Positions 1 to 10,701 are shown, numbered from the stretch's first letter. The stretch is DNA of 64,000 bases from Aurantibacter_A sp039941195 (GCF_039941195.1 NZ_JBDVFA010000035.1:76237-140236), one strand, 5' to 3'. A program made the numbers and translations. Notes: generated by a model from the sequence alone, not told the origin.

Positions 1-1
1 T

Positions 2-2341
2 GAAATGCTGCCAAAAGATTATCAACGCTTAAAAACCGTAACCACTTTTGAGAATTGGGACAAATACCAGTACAGCGTAAAAAATGGTTACTACCATCAG
101 TTCACTAGAAATATGTTACAATTAAATAATGGCAACAATACCTATAGTGAAGTAGGTAGATTTAGTGGCATTGAAGCTTCTGATTGGAGTTGGGGAGCTT
201 TATTTTTTGATATGGACAATGATGGTTTAAAGGATTTATTTATAGCCAACGGAGTATATCAAGATCTTACAGATCAAGACTATTTGCAATACATTTCAAA
301 TGAAGAGATTGTAAAAAGCATCGTTAACAAAGATGGAATCGATTACAAAAAACTCATTAAAGTAATTCCATCTAACAAAGTAGTAAACCAAGCGTACAAA
401 AACTTAGGTCATCTAGATTTTCAATTATACAAAGAATCCGGCTTATTAACTCCTAGTTTTTCAAATGGTTCTGCCTATGGAGATTTAGATAATGATGGGG
501 ATTTAGACCTAATTATTAATAATGTTAATTCAGCATTATTTGTTTACAAAAACAACACAAGTGAAAGTACCCAAAATAACTATATTAAATTAAAACTTAA
601 TGGTGATAAAAAAAACACCCATGCTATAGGTGCAAAGGTACAAGTGTATTTAGACAATGACACCTTGTATTACGAAATGCAACCTACTCGAGGTTTTCAG
701 TCTAGTATGGATTATAATTTAACCATAGGAATTGGAGCATCAAAGAAAGCATCTTTGCGTATTATTTGGCCAAATAATAAAACTTCTTTCTTGCCAAATA
801 TTACCCTAAATTCAGCATTAACACTTAATCAAACTAAAGCTAATGAAACGTTTAAGTATCCAAGAACAAATGGTCAAAACATCTTTAGTAAAGAAGATTT
901 AAACCTGACATATAGGCATAAAGAAAACAACTATGTAGATTTTAACAGAGACCGTCTTCTGAATACAATGCTCAGCAGTGAAGGTCCAAAAATGACTATT
1001 GGTGACGTTGATAATGATGGCCGGTCTGATATTTTTATTGGTAGTTCTAAAGGGTTTTCTCCAACATTATTATTTAATAAAAAAAATGGGTGGAAAGAGA
1101 GTAAGCAAAAAGTTTTTGACATAAACGCCATTTCAGAAGATTCTGAAAGTTTATTTTTTGACGCTGATAATGACAATGACTTAGATCTTTATGTTTGTAG
1201 TGGAAGTGTAGAATTTTCCAATTTCTCTAGCAATTATCATGACCGTTTGTATATAAATGATGGCAAAGGAAATTTTTCAGTTTCTTCGCAAAAACTACCG
1301 CTAGCAACTTCAACCAATAGTACGAGTACAGTTACCGCAGCAGATATTGATGATGATGGCGATTTGGATTTATTTGTAGGTGAACGTGTTATACCTAGTA
1401 AATATGGTGTAAAAGGTTCAGGATTTCTATTACTTAATAATGGTAATGGCAACTTTATTGCTGCAACCGAAAAACAATCTCAAGTATTTAAAAACTTAGG
1501 TATGGTTACGGATGCCCAATTTATAGATTTAGACAAAGATAAAGACCCTGATTTAGTGGTTGTGGGAGAGTTTATGAATATAACTTTTTTCAAAAATGAA
1601 AATGGTGTATTCTCAAAAGTGAAAGAAACACCAAAGGTGAACGGTTGGTGGAATACTCTACATAGTGTAGATATTGATGGTGATGGAGATTTAGATTTGG
1701 TAGTTGGCAATCACGGTTTAAATAGTCGATTTAGAGCCACAGATGAACAACCTATAAAACTGTTTCTTAATGATTTTGACACAAATGGAAGAGTAGACCC
1801 AATAATGACTTTCACAGCTAAAAATGGTAAAGACTATCCTTTTGCACTACGGCACGATTTAATTGATCAAATTAAAGAACTAAAAAAGAAGTTTCCAGAT
1901 TACAAATCCTTTGAAAATGCATCAATCACCGAAATTTTTGATGATAATCAATTACAAAATACCACTATATCTATTGCAAATACTTTAGAAACAACTTTAT
2001 TGATAAATGAAGGTAATTTCAAATTCGTAAAAAGCGAACTTCCTTCGACAGTCCAATATTCCCCAATTTACGCAATTGAATCCGGGGATTTCGACAACGA
2101 TGGTGATGTAGACCTAATACTTGGAGGTAACTTATATAAAGCAAAACCAGAAGTTGGCAGGTATGATGCTTCTTACGGTTTGTTTATTGAAAATAAGGGT
2201 AACTTAAATTTCGTATCAACATCAAACAACAAAGGTTTTAAGGTGGATGGCGAAATTAGAAGCATTAAAAAAATACCAAATACAAATACCTTAATAGTAA
2301 CACGAAATAATGACTCACTGGTTCAATTTTCTTTTAAATAA
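2..2341 (+). CDS. VCBS/FG-GAP repeat and ASPIC/UnbV protein, 5' partial
   Basis: Extracellular or surface protein built from Asp-rich FG-GAP/VCBS repeats (blade motifs such as DMDNDG near residue 69, and many DxDxDGxxD copies through the C-terminal half) flanking an ASPIC/UnbV module around residues 200-270 (IGAKVQVY, TRGFQS, IIWPN). Such Asp-rich loops usually bind calcium in beta-propellers. The frame is open to the window edge (a Glu codon precedes the first Met), and the following paralogue is about 1,100 residues with a lipobox, so roughly 300 N-terminal residues including the export signal are probably outside the window. It overlaps the next gene by 32 bases, suggesting co-translation. 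In Bacteroidota these proteins often accompany SusC/SusD glycan systems; the xylose genes downstream fit that, but the ligand is unknown. Confidence 0.85.
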   Translation, partial: EMLPKDYQRLKTVTTFENWDKYQYSVKNGYYHQFTRNMLQLNNGNNTYSEVGRFSGIEASDWSWGALFFDMDNDGLKDLFIANGVYQDLTDQDYLQYISNEEIVKSIVNKDGIDYKKLIKVIPSNKVVNQAYKNLGHLDFQLYKESGLLTPSFSNGSAYGDLDNDGDLDLIINNVNSALFVYKNNTSESTQNNYIKLKLNGDKKNTHAIGAKVQVYLDNDTLYYEMQPTRGFQSSMDYNLTIGIGASKKASLRIIWPNNKTSFLPNITLNSALTLNQTKANETFKYPRTNGQNIFSKEDLNLTYRHKENNYVDFNRDRLLNTMLSSEGPKMTIGDVDNDGRSDIFIGSSKGFSPTLLFNKKNGWKESKQKVFDINAISEDSESLFFDADNDNDLDLYVCSGSVEFSNFSSNYHDRLYINDGKGNFSVSSQKLPLATSTNSTSTVTAADIDDDGDLDLFVGERVIPSKYGVKGSGFLLLNNGNGNFIAATEKQSQVFKNLGMVTDAQFIDLDKDKDPDLVVVGEFMNITFFKNENGVFSKVKETPKVNGWWNTLHSVDIDGDGDLDLVVGNHGLNSRFRATDEQPIKLFLNDFDTNGRVDPIMTFTAKNGKDYPFALRHDLIDQIKELKKKFPDYKSFENASITEIFDDNQLQNTTISIANTLETTLLINEGNFKFVKSELPSTVQYSPIYAIESGDFDNDGDVDLILGGNLYKAKPEVGRYDASYGLFIENKGNLNFVSTSNNKGFKVDGEIRSIKKIPNTNTLIVTRNNDSLVQFSFK

Positions 2342-5300
2342 AGCAATTAATTTAGTTGTTTTAGTATTAATTTTTCTTGTAGTTGCATGTTCTGAAAATG
2401 AACAAAACAAAGCAATCATGTCAATGTTTTCTGAAGTTAATCCTGAAAAAAGTGGGCTGCAATTTTCAAACGATTTAAGTTACAAGGAGAATCTAAACAT
2501 TATAGATTATTTATATTATTACAATGGTGGTGGTGTGGCAGTTGGCGATTTAAATAACGATGGCTTAGATGATATATACTTTACCGCTAATCAATTACCT
2601 GATAAATTATACCTAAATAAGGGTAACTTAACTTTTGAAGATATTACAAAAACTTCGGGTATTGAAATTGATTCCACTTGGTCTACAGGCGTTAGTTTTG
2701 AAGATTTAAACAATGATGGTTTTTTAGATATTTATGTATCTAAAGTGGGCGTTTTTCGCGAAGACGCACACAATAAAGTCTATATCAATCAAGGAAAGTT
2801 AGACGACAACAAAAACGTATCTTTTATAGAAGTGAGTCAAGAAATTGGACTTAATTTCAATGGATTTAGTACGCAAACTGCTTTCTTAGATTATGATAAT
2901 GACGGCGATATGGATATTTACCTCTTAAACCATGCCGTACATACTACAAGAAGTTATGGAGGAATTGAAAAACGTTATGAAAAAGACAGTTTATCTGGTG
3001 ATGTCTTTTATGAAAACAAATTAAATGAAGGTCAATTTTATTTTGAGGATGTTACCGAAAAAGTAGGCATTTATTCAAGTTCTTTAGGGTATGGCTTAGG
3101 AATTAATGCGTCTGATATAAACGGCGATGGGCTAACTGACATCTATATTAGTAACGATTTTCATGAAAATGACTATCTCTATATTAACAATGGTCCTAAA
3201 GGTGAAAACAAACAAGTAACTTTTACCGAAAGTTCAGAAAAATACTTTACACATACCAGTCGTTTTTCTATGGGAATGGATATTGGCGACTTAAACGACG
3301 ACAACCTCCCCGATATTTTCACCTTAGATATGATGCCTTATGATAATGAAATATTCTTAAAATCGGGTGGTGAAGACACCGACAAGGTTACTCAAATTAA
3401 AAATGATTTTGGATACCAAACACAGTATGCTCGTAATGCGATGCAAATAAATACTGGTAATGGAGAATTTTCGGATAGAGCTTTAATGGCTAAGGCTCAT
3501 GCTACTGATTGGAGTTGGAGTGCACTTATTCAAGATTTTGATAATGACGGATTAAACGATGTTTATATTACAAATGGAATATACAAGCGCCCTAATGATT
3601 TGGATTATATAAACTATTTAAGCTCTACAGACTTTGCTAAATATACTAATGAAAATCAAAAAAAGTTAGAGCAAAAATTAATTGCACAAATGCCCACTAT
3701 AAAACTCCCCAACGTGCTGCTAAAAAACAATGGAGATCATAGTTTTGAGAACATATCAAAAGAAATTGGATTAACTACTTCGTATTCTAACGGAGCTGCT
3801 TATTCTGATTTTGATAACGATGGCGATATTGACATAATCATTAACAACATCAACTCCAACGCTACTCTTTTAGAAAATAAAACACAACAGAATCAAACTG
3901 AAAACTACATTCAATTTTCATTGGATAAAAACAATACAGAATCTGTTACAACCGGAAGTAAAGTTAGAGTATTTTCAAATGGAACTTATCGCGAAAAACA
4001 ACTATCACCTTCAAGAGGTTTTCAATCAGCATCTACAAGAACATTGCATTTTGGATTGGGTTCACAAAAAATTATTGATTCAGCACAAATAATATGGCCT
4101 AATGGGAAAATTCAAACTGAGAAGAAAGTAGTCCTAAACACCAAAAATAGTGTATCTCAAAAGACTGACTTGTCTACTTTTAAAACAAGCATAATCAGCA
4201 CTGATATTAGTGTTACAGAATTCCCGTATATTCATTTTGAAAACGATTACCTTGATTATGGTCGTGAACCCTTAATGCCTGAAAAACTATCTACTGAAGG
4301 CCCAGCTTTAGTTTATGAAGACCTTACAGGCGACGGAATTAAAGATTTATTCATAGGAGGTTCCCGTTACCATAAGTCATCATTTTATAAAGGTTTAGCT
4401 TCAAATGATTTTGAAAAAATTGCGGTTTCAACTTTTGAAATGGACGAAAAATATGAAGATGTTAATGCAGTTGCTTTTGATCTTGAAAATGATGGAGATT
4501 TAGATTTATATGTACAAAGTGGTGGAAATGATAAGCAAGAAGGCGATCCATTATTAGAAGACAGAATGTACATAAATCAGGGAAATGGGAAATTTGAACG
4601 AGTTACAGCACAACTACCTGCCACTAACGGCGGTAGTTTAGCTGCCGGCGACTACAATAATGATGGTTTTAAAGATTTGTTTGTAGGGAGCCGTTCTGTG
4701 CCAGGAGCTTATGGTATGTCTCCAGTAAGTTTAATTTTGAAAAACAACACAAAAGGTGGTTTTACTGCTGTTGCCCAAGATAAAATGGGTATGGTAACTG
4801 ACAGTAAATGGGCCGATTTAAATAATGATGGTTTTAAAGATTTAATAGTGATTGGAGATTGGATGCCAATTACGATACTAATGAATCAAAAAAATGGAAA
4901 ATTTAAATATGCCACACCAGCCTTAGGCCTATCTAAAACTTCAGGTCTATGGAATACTATTGAAGTTACGGACATTGATGGTAATGGCAGCTTAGATATT
5001 TTGGCAGGCAATGTAGGCGAGAACTTTAAGTGGCAGGCGACAACAGAAAAACCTGTAAAATTATATATTGATGATTTTGATGAGAATGGGCAATTAGATC
5101 CAATCATATTTTACCCTCTTTTTGGCAATGACGTTCCTTTCGCAAATAGAACAACTTTAAATGCCCAACTCCCCTATTTAGCCAAAAAATATAAAAATTA
5201 CAACGAATTTTCAAAGATTAAAGGTATAGAAGATATCACTGATAAAGCGGTTAAAGATATTAATGTAAAAAAAGAACTACATGAACTTCGTTCCATGGTA

Positions 5301-5609
5301 TACTTAAATTCAGGAGATAGTTTAGTTGGTCATCCACTACCAAAATCTGCTCAGGCGAGTACTATTCAAGATTTTGTTGTTTCGGGCAAAAGCGTTGCCT
5401 ACGTAGGTAATTATAAAGGGTTTGTAACCGAATTAGGTAATAACGATGGTAATGCTGGCGGAATACTGGCCAACTTTGATAAAAACACTTATAAAAAGAG
5501 CACAAACTTGCCTTTACCTATTGGGCTAGAAGCTAAGCATATTATAAACCTTTCATCCGCTACCTACTTGGTAATTTCAAACAATAATCGAGCTTATGTA
5601 CTAAAGTAA
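2310..5609 (+). CDS. VCBS/FG-GAP repeat and ASPIC/UnbV lipoprotein
   Basis: Full-length paralogue of the preceding gene (1,099 residues). A hydrophobic N-terminus ending in VVAC with Cys27 is a lipoprotein signal, so the protein is likely anchored in the outer membrane. FG-GAP/VCBS repeats (DLNNDG, DYDNDG, DINGDG, DFDNDG and others) run along most of the chain. An ASPIC/UnbV module lies near residues 540-610 (TGSKVRVF, SRGFQSAS, IIWPNGK). A second set of repeats follows to about residue 940. The ATG lies inside the end of the upstream gene (32-base overlap). Asp-rich blades imply calcium-stabilised propellers, and glycan or protein binding is inferred only. No enzymatic motif was seen. Confidence 0.88.
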   Translation: MTHWFNFLLNKAINLVVLVLIFLVVACSENEQNKAIMSMFSEVNPEKSGLQFSNDLSYKENLNIIDYLYYYNGGGVAVGDLNNDGLDDIYFTANQLPDKLYLNKGNLTFEDITKTSGIEIDSTWSTGVSFEDLNNDGFLDIYVSKVGVFREDAHNKVYINQGKLDDNKNVSFIEVSQEIGLNFNGFSTQTAFLDYDNDGDMDIYLLNHAVHTTRSYGGIEKRYEKDSLSGDVFYENKLNEGQFYFEDVTEKVGIYSSSLGYGLGINASDINGDGLTDIYISNDFHENDYLYINNGPKGENKQVTFTESSEKYFTHTSRFSMGMDIGDLNDDNLPDIFTLDMMPYDNEIFLKSGGEDTDKVTQIKNDFGYQTQYARNAMQINTGNGEFSDRALMAKAHATDWSWSALIQDFDNDGLNDVYITNGIYKRPNDLDYINYLSSTDFAKYTNENQKKLEQKLIAQMPTIKLPNVLLKNNGDHSFENISKEIGLTTSYSNGAAYSDFDNDGDIDIIINNINSNATLLENKTQQNQTENYIQFSLDKNNTESVTTGSKVRVFSNGTYREKQLSPSRGFQSASTRTLHFGLGSQKIIDSAQIIWPNGKIQTEKKVVLNTKNSVSQKTDLSTFKTSIISTDISVTEFPYIHFENDYLDYGREPLMPEKLSTEGPALVYEDLTGDGIKDLFIGGSRYHKSSFYKGLASNDFEKIAVSTFEMDEKYEDVNAVAFDLENDGDLDLYVQSGGNDKQEGDPLLEDRMYINQGNGKFERVTAQLPATNGGSLAAGDYNNDGFKDLFVGSRSVPGAYGMSPVSLILKNNTKGGFTAVAQDKMGMVTDSKWADLNNDGFKDLIVIGDWMPITILMNQKNGKFKYATPALGLSKTSGLWNTIEVTDIDGNGSLDILAGNVGENFKWQATTEKPVKLYIDDFDENGQLDPIIFYPLFGNDVPFANRTTLNAQLPYLAKKYKNYNEFSKIKGIEDITDKAVKDINVKKELHELRSMVYLNSGDSLVGHPLPKSAQASTIQDFVVSGKSVAYVGNYKGFVTELGNNDGNAGGILANFDKNTYKKSTNLPLPIGLEAKHIINLSSATYLVISNNNRAYVLK

Positions 5610-5960
5610 GATTCAAGCACCTAATCCTACTTTCGAAAAGTAGTAAATGGGTTTAGACATTTAACCTATTTAAGGCTAGGTAATAAATAAAGCAAAAAGA
5701 CTAATAGAAACATCATCTTTTAACATTAAAGCGTAATAGGCAAATAAGCAACATATACCTTTCTTATAGATCATTAATAATCTACTATCCCACTAACAAA
5801 ATATTTCCTAGCTGTATATTCCACTATCGCCTATTAGCAAGTATCTAATTACCCTGACACTATGTTCTAAATAAATGTTATGCTTCTATCAAAACCTAAA
5901 TTCATTTGCTACAATGCATCTAAAACAATATCTTGAACCTTCTAATAATAATTAATTTTT
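5610..5960. other. 351-bp intergenic region before xylB
   Basis: AT-rich non-coding stretch. It should hold the xylB promoter, but I found no exact TAnnTTTG element, only one-mismatch versions (TACCTTTC inside ATATACCTTTCTT, and TTCATTTG). There is no clear hairpin terminator after the VCBS gene and no recognisable regulator binding palindrome. No XylR-type regulator gene is present in the window. Confidence 0.5.
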
Positions 5961-7445
5961 ATGTACTCAATTGGTTATGACATTGGCAGTTCTTCAATAA
6001 AAGCAGCACTTGTAGAAACTGCTACCGGAAAGTCTATTTCCGTAGTAAGTGAACCTAGTATTGAGATGGAAATGATTGCAATAAAAAATGGTTGGGCTGA
6101 GCAAGATCCTAATGATTGGTGGCTACATATTTGTAATGCAACAAAAAGACTAATTTCTGAAAACAAAATCGATGTTTCAACAATTAAAGGCGTTGGTATT
6201 TCTTATCAAATGCATGGTTTAGTTGTAGTCGACAAAAAGGGTAATCCATTACGAAATTCAATTATCTGGTGTGATAGCAGGGCCGTTGAAATCGGTCAGA
6301 AAGCATTTGATGCCTTAGGCAATAAAAAGTGTTCGGAAGAACTATTAAATTCTCCTTCTAATTTTACCGCCTCAAAGCTAAAATGGGTAAAAGACAATGA
6401 ACCAGATATTTATGACCAGATTTATAAATTTATGCTTCCTGGTGACTATATAGCATATAAATTAAGTGATTCCATTTGCACAACAATTTCAGGGCTTTCT
6501 GAAGGTGTATTTTGGGATTTCAAAAAAAATAATATTGCCGATTGGCTTTTAGAGCATTACGGTATAGATAAAGCGCTAGTACCTGAGATAAAAGATACCT
6601 TTTCAATTCAAGGCAAAGTATCAAAACAAGGTGCTTTAGAATCTGGTTTAGCAGAAGGAACATCAATTTTATATAGAGCTGGTGACCAACCCAACAATGC
6701 ACTCTCTTTAAATGTATTTAATCCAGGAGAGGTTGCTGCTACCGGTGGCACCTCGGGGGTAGTTTATGCAATAACGGAAAGTCTATCTAGTAAAGAAAGT
6801 ACGCGTGTTAATAATTTTGCACATGTTAATTACAGCAAACAAACAACACGTATAGGTAAATTGCTTTGTATTAACGGTTCTGGAATTCAATACAGATGGT
6901 TACTAAATAATTTAGACGTTAGCTCTTATGAAGAAATGAATGATTTAGCTGCTACTGTTGCTATTGGTTCAGATGGAGTAACCATTCATCCTTTTGGCAA
7001 TGGTGCAGAGCGAATGCTAAATAATAAAACCCTAGGCACAAAGATGTCTAATATCAATTTAAACAATCATAACAAAGCACATTTATGTAGAGCGGCATTA
7101 GAAGGTATTGCCTTTTCTTTTGTCTATGGCATGGAAATTATGTCATCAGACGGAATTAGCCCCAACGTAATAAGAGCGGGTAATGACAATCTTTTTAGAT
7201 CAGAAATATTCTCCAATACTATAGCTACTCTTATTGGACAAGAAATTGAAATTTACAAAACCACTGGTGCAATTGGTGCAGCAAGAGCTTGCACACTTCA
7301 CAAAGGAGATTTTGACACCTTTGGTAAACAAATAATGAATAATGATTATGTGATGGGTTTTAAACCATCCGAAACTAAAAGTGCGTATGAAAATGCGTAT
7401 GAAAAATGGAAAAACGAACTACAACAACTACTTAAAAACAACTAA
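5961..7445 (+). CDS. xylB: xylulokinase
   Basis: Cytoplasmic FGGY-family kinase (494 residues, usual size) that phosphorylates D-xylulose to xylulose 5-phosphate for the pentose phosphate pathway. Visible are the N-terminal phosphate-binding motif (GYDIGSSSIK, residues 4-13), the MHG substrate motif near residue 83, the catalytic Asp in RAGDQP near residue 242, and the second ATPase-core Gly-rich loop ATGGTSGVV near residue 262. Xylose isomerase starts one base after its stop, so the two are surely co-transcribed, and this pairing fixes the sugar specificity better than the sequence alone. Confidence 0.95.
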   Translation: MYSIGYDIGSSSIKAALVETATGKSISVVSEPSIEMEMIAIKNGWAEQDPNDWWLHICNATKRLISENKIDVSTIKGVGISYQMHGLVVVDKKGNPLRNSIIWCDSRAVEIGQKAFDALGNKKCSEELLNSPSNFTASKLKWVKDNEPDIYDQIYKFMLPGDYIAYKLSDSICTTISGLSEGVFWDFKKNNIADWLLEHYGIDKALVPEIKDTFSIQGKVSKQGALESGLAEGTSILYRAGDQPNNALSLNVFNPGEVAATGGTSGVVYAITESLSSKESTRVNNFAHVNYSKQTTRIGKLLCINGSGIQYRWLLNNLDVSSYEEMNDLAATVAIGSDGVTIHPFGNGAERMLNNKTLGTKMSNINLNNHNKAHLCRAALEGIAFSFVYGMEIMSSDGISPNVIRAGNDNLFRSEIFSNTIATLIGQEIEIYKTTGAIGAARACTLHKGDFDTFGKQIMNNDYVMGFKPSETKSAYENAYEKWKNELQQLLKNN

Positions 7446-7446
7446 T

Positions 7447-8772
7447 ATGGCACTCATTGGAGACAAAGAATATTTTAAAGGAATAGGTGAAATTAAATAT
7501 GAAGGTAAAGATTCTGATAATCCTTTCGCATATAAGTATTACAACCCAGACCAAGTTGTAGCGGGCAAAACAATGCGCGAGCATTTCAAATTTGCAGTTG
7601 CTTATTGGCATACCTTCTGCGGACAAGGTGCTGACCCTTTTGGACCGGGTACCCAAAGCTTCCCATGGGATCAACCTTCTGATGCTATAGATGCTGCCAA
7701 AGCAAAAGCCGATGCAGCATTTGAATTTATTACAAAATTAGGAGTAGACTATTACTGTTTTCACGATTTTGATCTAATTCAAGAAGGTGCAACCTTTGCG
7801 GAATCGGAAAAAAGAATTTCAACAATTGTTGATATTTTAAAAGGTAAACAAGCTGAATCGGGAGTAAAATTATTATGGGGTACAGCAAACTGCTTCTCAA
7901 ATCCAAGATATATGAATGGGGCATCTACAAATCCCGATTTTAATGTTTTGGCTCGTGCTGGCGGGCAGATAAAATTAGCATTAGATGCAACAATTGCACT
8001 GAATGGTGAAAATTATGTGTTCTGGGGTGGTCGTGAAGGATATATGTCTCTTTTAAATACAGATTTAAAAAGAGAATTAGATCATATGGGTCGCTTTTTA
8101 GGTATGGCCCGTGATTATGCCAGAAGCCAAGGTTTTAAAGGTAATTTCTTTATTGAACCTAAACCTATGGAACCAATGAAACATCAATATGATTTTGATT
8201 CAGCCACGGTTGTCGGCTTCCTAAACGAACATGGTTTACAAGATGATTTTAAATTAAACTTAGAGTTTAACCATGCTACTTTAGCTAGCCACACCATGCA
8301 ACATGAAATGGAAGTTGCTGCTGCTCACGGAATGTTAGGAAGTTTAGATGCTAACCGTGGAGATTATCAAAATGGATGGGATACAGACCAATTTCCAAAT
8401 AACATTACTGAAATCACCGAGGCAATGATTACCTTTTTACAAGCCGGTGGACTACAAGGTGGTGGTGTTAATTTTGATGCTAAAATTAGAAGAAATTCTA
8501 CCGACATGGATGATGTATTCCATGCACATATTGGTGGTATTGATATTTTTGCTCGCGGTTTACTTACAGCTGATAAAATCCTAAGATCTTCTTCTTATGA
8601 GTCGCTTCGCAAAAAAAGATACAGTTCTTTTGATACTGGCAAAGGAAACGATTTTGAAAATGGAAAATTAGATTTCAATGATCTTTACGAAATAGCTAAG
8701 GAAAATGGGGAGTTAGATTTACAAAGTGGTAAACAAGAGCTTTTCGAAAACATCATCAACCAGTATATATAA
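7447..8772 (+). CDS. xylA: xylose isomerase
   Basis: Interconverts D-xylose and D-xylulose in the cytoplasm using divalent metals. It is a 441-residue class II xylose isomerase. The catalytic His/Asp pair is in FHDFD (His106, Asp109), the family signature VFWGGREGY is near residue 195, and the metal/substrate Glu-Lys is in IEPKPMEP near residue 236. I chose the ATG one base after the xylB stop rather than an earlier in-frame ATG inside xylB, because the family N-terminus (MALIGDKEYF) begins there. It forms a two-gene operon with xylB and is followed by a strong hairpin terminator. Confidence 0.96.
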   Translation: MALIGDKEYFKGIGEIKYEGKDSDNPFAYKYYNPDQVVAGKTMREHFKFAVAYWHTFCGQGADPFGPGTQSFPWDQPSDAIDAAKAKADAAFEFITKLGVDYYCFHDFDLIQEGATFAESEKRISTIVDILKGKQAESGVKLLWGTANCFSNPRYMNGASTNPDFNVLARAGGQIKLALDATIALNGENYVFWGGREGYMSLLNTDLKRELDHMGRFLGMARDYARSQGFKGNFFIEPKPMEPMKHQYDFDSATVVGFLNEHGLQDDFKLNLEFNHATLASHTMQHEMEVAAAHGMLGSLDANRGDYQNGWDTDQFPNNITEITEAMITFLQAGGLQGGGVNFDAKIRRNSTDMDDVFHAHIGGIDIFARGLLTADKILRSSSYESLRKKRYSSFDTGKGNDFENGKLDFNDLYEIAKENGELDLQSGKQELFENIINQYI

Positions 8773-8795
8773 GCAGCACATTTTTATTTTATATA

Positions 8796-8826
8796 AAAAA
8801 CCCAACATAAAATATGTTGGGTTTTT
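8796..8826. terminator. bidirectional rho-independent terminator
   Basis: Perfect inverted repeat CCCAACATA / TATGTTGGG with an AAA loop, flanked by A5 on the left and T5 on the right. It therefore works as a terminator for xylA on the plus strand and for the convergent symporter gene on the minus strand. Confidence 0.9.
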
Positions 8827-8857
8827 CATTGCTACTACTATTTTAGATATAACTTTC

Positions 8858-10444
8858 TTATCTAAAAATAATATAAGTACTTATCACTACTAGAGTTATT
8901 AATAAACCAGCCGGTTTAACATATTTCCAATTCGTAATATTAACTTCATTGGTATACTCTTGTATATAATCTGTATCTCTAGGTTTCATTTTGCCGATAA
9001 CTAACATCAAAATTATTGTCAACACAAAAGTGATAGCCTGCATATGCAACATATGAGGTAACCATGCAACACCAAATCCTCTTGACAATATAATGTATGC
9101 TACATACACGACAAAGGCAAAAATAATTCCAACTTTAGCTGCAGACGCTGGAACCCTTTTGGTTAGAAAACCAATAACAATAGCGGAGAGTATCGGTATA
9201 CTATAAGCACCATTTACTTGCTGCAAATAACCAAACAATCCGCTTGATGCGTAATATAGAAACGGTGCCAACACCATTGCAAATATGGCCAGTCCTATTC
9301 CAAATTGTTTTCCTTTAGATACAACTAAAGATTCATTGGCATCTTTATTTATATACTGTTTATAAATATCAATACCATATAAAGTAACACAACTGTTTAA
9401 TGCACTATTAAATGAACTTAAAATAGCACCAAAGAGTACTGCAGCAAAAAAACCAACAAAAGCCGGTGGTAATACTTGCGCTACTAATTTCGGATATGCT
9501 TGATCGGCTCTTTCTAATTGTCCATCAAACATATGGAAGGCTATAATACCTGGCAAAACAACTATTATCGGACCCAAAATTTTAAAAAAGGCAGCTAACA
9601 GTAACCCTTTTTGTCCTTCTGCCAAATTTTTCGCACCCAATGCACGTTGAATAATTTGTTGATTACTGCCCCAGTAAAATAATTGCACCAGTACCATTCC
9701 GGTGAATATTGTAGCAAACGGAATACTTGACGATTCCGAACCTATTGCATTAAATTTCTCAGGGTGTTCCGCTGTCAATTTTGATAATCCACCAAGAATG
9801 CTATTGTCATCACTAATGGCCAGAAGACCAAATACAGGAATTAACAACCCACCTATTAATAAACCAATAGCATTTATACTGTCTGATACGGCAACAGCTT
9901 TCAACCCACCAAAAATGGCATAAATACTACCAATTAAACCAATACTCCATACGCACACCCAAATAGAAGCCCATTCCGATATTCCTAATTTTCCAGGTAA
10001 ATCAAACATTCCGCTAATCGCAAGTGATCCAGAATAAAGGACTATAGGCAAAAGTACAATGGCGTAACCACTAAGAAACAATCCTGAAGTCATTGCTTTT
10101 GTGGTAGTATCAAATCTACGTTCTAAATATGTTGGAATTGTACTAATTCCTCCTTTTAAATAGCGTGGCAAAAGATAAATTGCACAGATTACCATTGCTA
10201 TAGCAGCCAGAGTCTCCCAAGCCATAACCAAAATGCCATCACGGTATGCATCACCATTAAGACCAACAATTTGTTCGGTAGATAAGTTTGTTAAAAGCAA
10301 AGATCCTGCTATAACTCCTGCTGTTAAACTTCTACCCCCAAGGAAATACCCATCGGAAGATTTTTCGTTTGTTGATCGTGTTGCTAAATAAGCTACTACA
10401 GCTACTAATACTGTGAAGCCCACAAAAGAGAGTATTCCGAACAT
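8858..10444 (-). CDS. sodium:solute symporter (SSS family), probable sugar transporter
   Basis: Inner-membrane sodium-coupled symporter of 528 residues with about 14 hydrophobic segments. The N-terminal region has the SSS pattern (GYFLGGRSL near residue 33, then TNLSTEQIVG). The conserved GGLKAVAVSD loop is near residue 180 and SNQQIIQRALGAK near residue 260, the latter typical of the vSGLT/YidK-like sugar branch. It is convergent with xylBA and separated from it by a bidirectional terminator, so it is not in the same transcript. Xylose uptake is inferred from proximity; glucose or galactose are equally possible for this branch. Confidence 0.88.
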   Translation of the reverse strand: MFGILSFVGFTVLVAVVAYLATRSTNEKSSDGYFLGGRSLTAGVIAGSLLLTNLSTEQIVGLNGDAYRDGILVMAWETLAAIAMVICAIYLLPRYLKGGISTIPTYLERRFDTTTKAMTSGLFLSGYAIVLLPIVLYSGSLAISGMFDLPGKLGISEWASIWVCVWSIGLIGSIYAIFGGLKAVAVSDSINAIGLLIGGLLIPVFGLLAISDDNSILGGLSKLTAEHPEKFNAIGSESSSIPFATIFTGMVLVQLFYWGSNQQIIQRALGAKNLAEGQKGLLLAAFFKILGPIIVVLPGIIAFHMFDGQLERADQAYPKLVAQVLPPAFVGFFAAVLFGAILSSFNSALNSCVTLYGIDIYKQYINKDANESLVVSKGKQFGIGLAIFAMVLAPFLYYASSGLFGYLQQVNGAYSIPILSAIVIGFLTKRVPASAAKVGIIFAFVVYVAYIILSRGFGVAWLPHMLHMQAITFVLTIILMLVIGKMKPRDTDYIQEYTNEVNITNWKYVKPAGLLITLVVISTYIIFR

Positions 10445-10701
10445 AAAAATTTTGGTTTGATTGCAAGGCTAAATATATCGGATTATTTATTAAAATCGAG
10501 GAATTCAAGGGTATTTCTAACCACATTTTTAGTTTTTCAACTTATTTTTAATCGAATTAATAGATTATCAATATAATACAACATTTCTTTTAACTATAAG
10601 GCGCCTTGACAACCGCTAATTTTAACGTAATATTGCAAAATTAACTTAAGACGATAAGTAGAAGAACATATCGTTTTAGACTAATAACTTTTTAAAGAAT
10701 C

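Noticed and set aside
931..1710. Antisense reading frames within the first VCBS gene
   Set aside because: They mirror the Asp-rich repeat codons (Ser/Lys/Pro-rich translations), have no promoters, and are shadows of the real gene. The same holds for antisense frames in the second VCBS gene, xylB and xylA.
7381..7446. Longer xylose isomerase start inside xylB
   Set aside because: It adds 22 residues with a low-complexity start that the family lacks; the ATG at 7447 gives the normal N-terminus.
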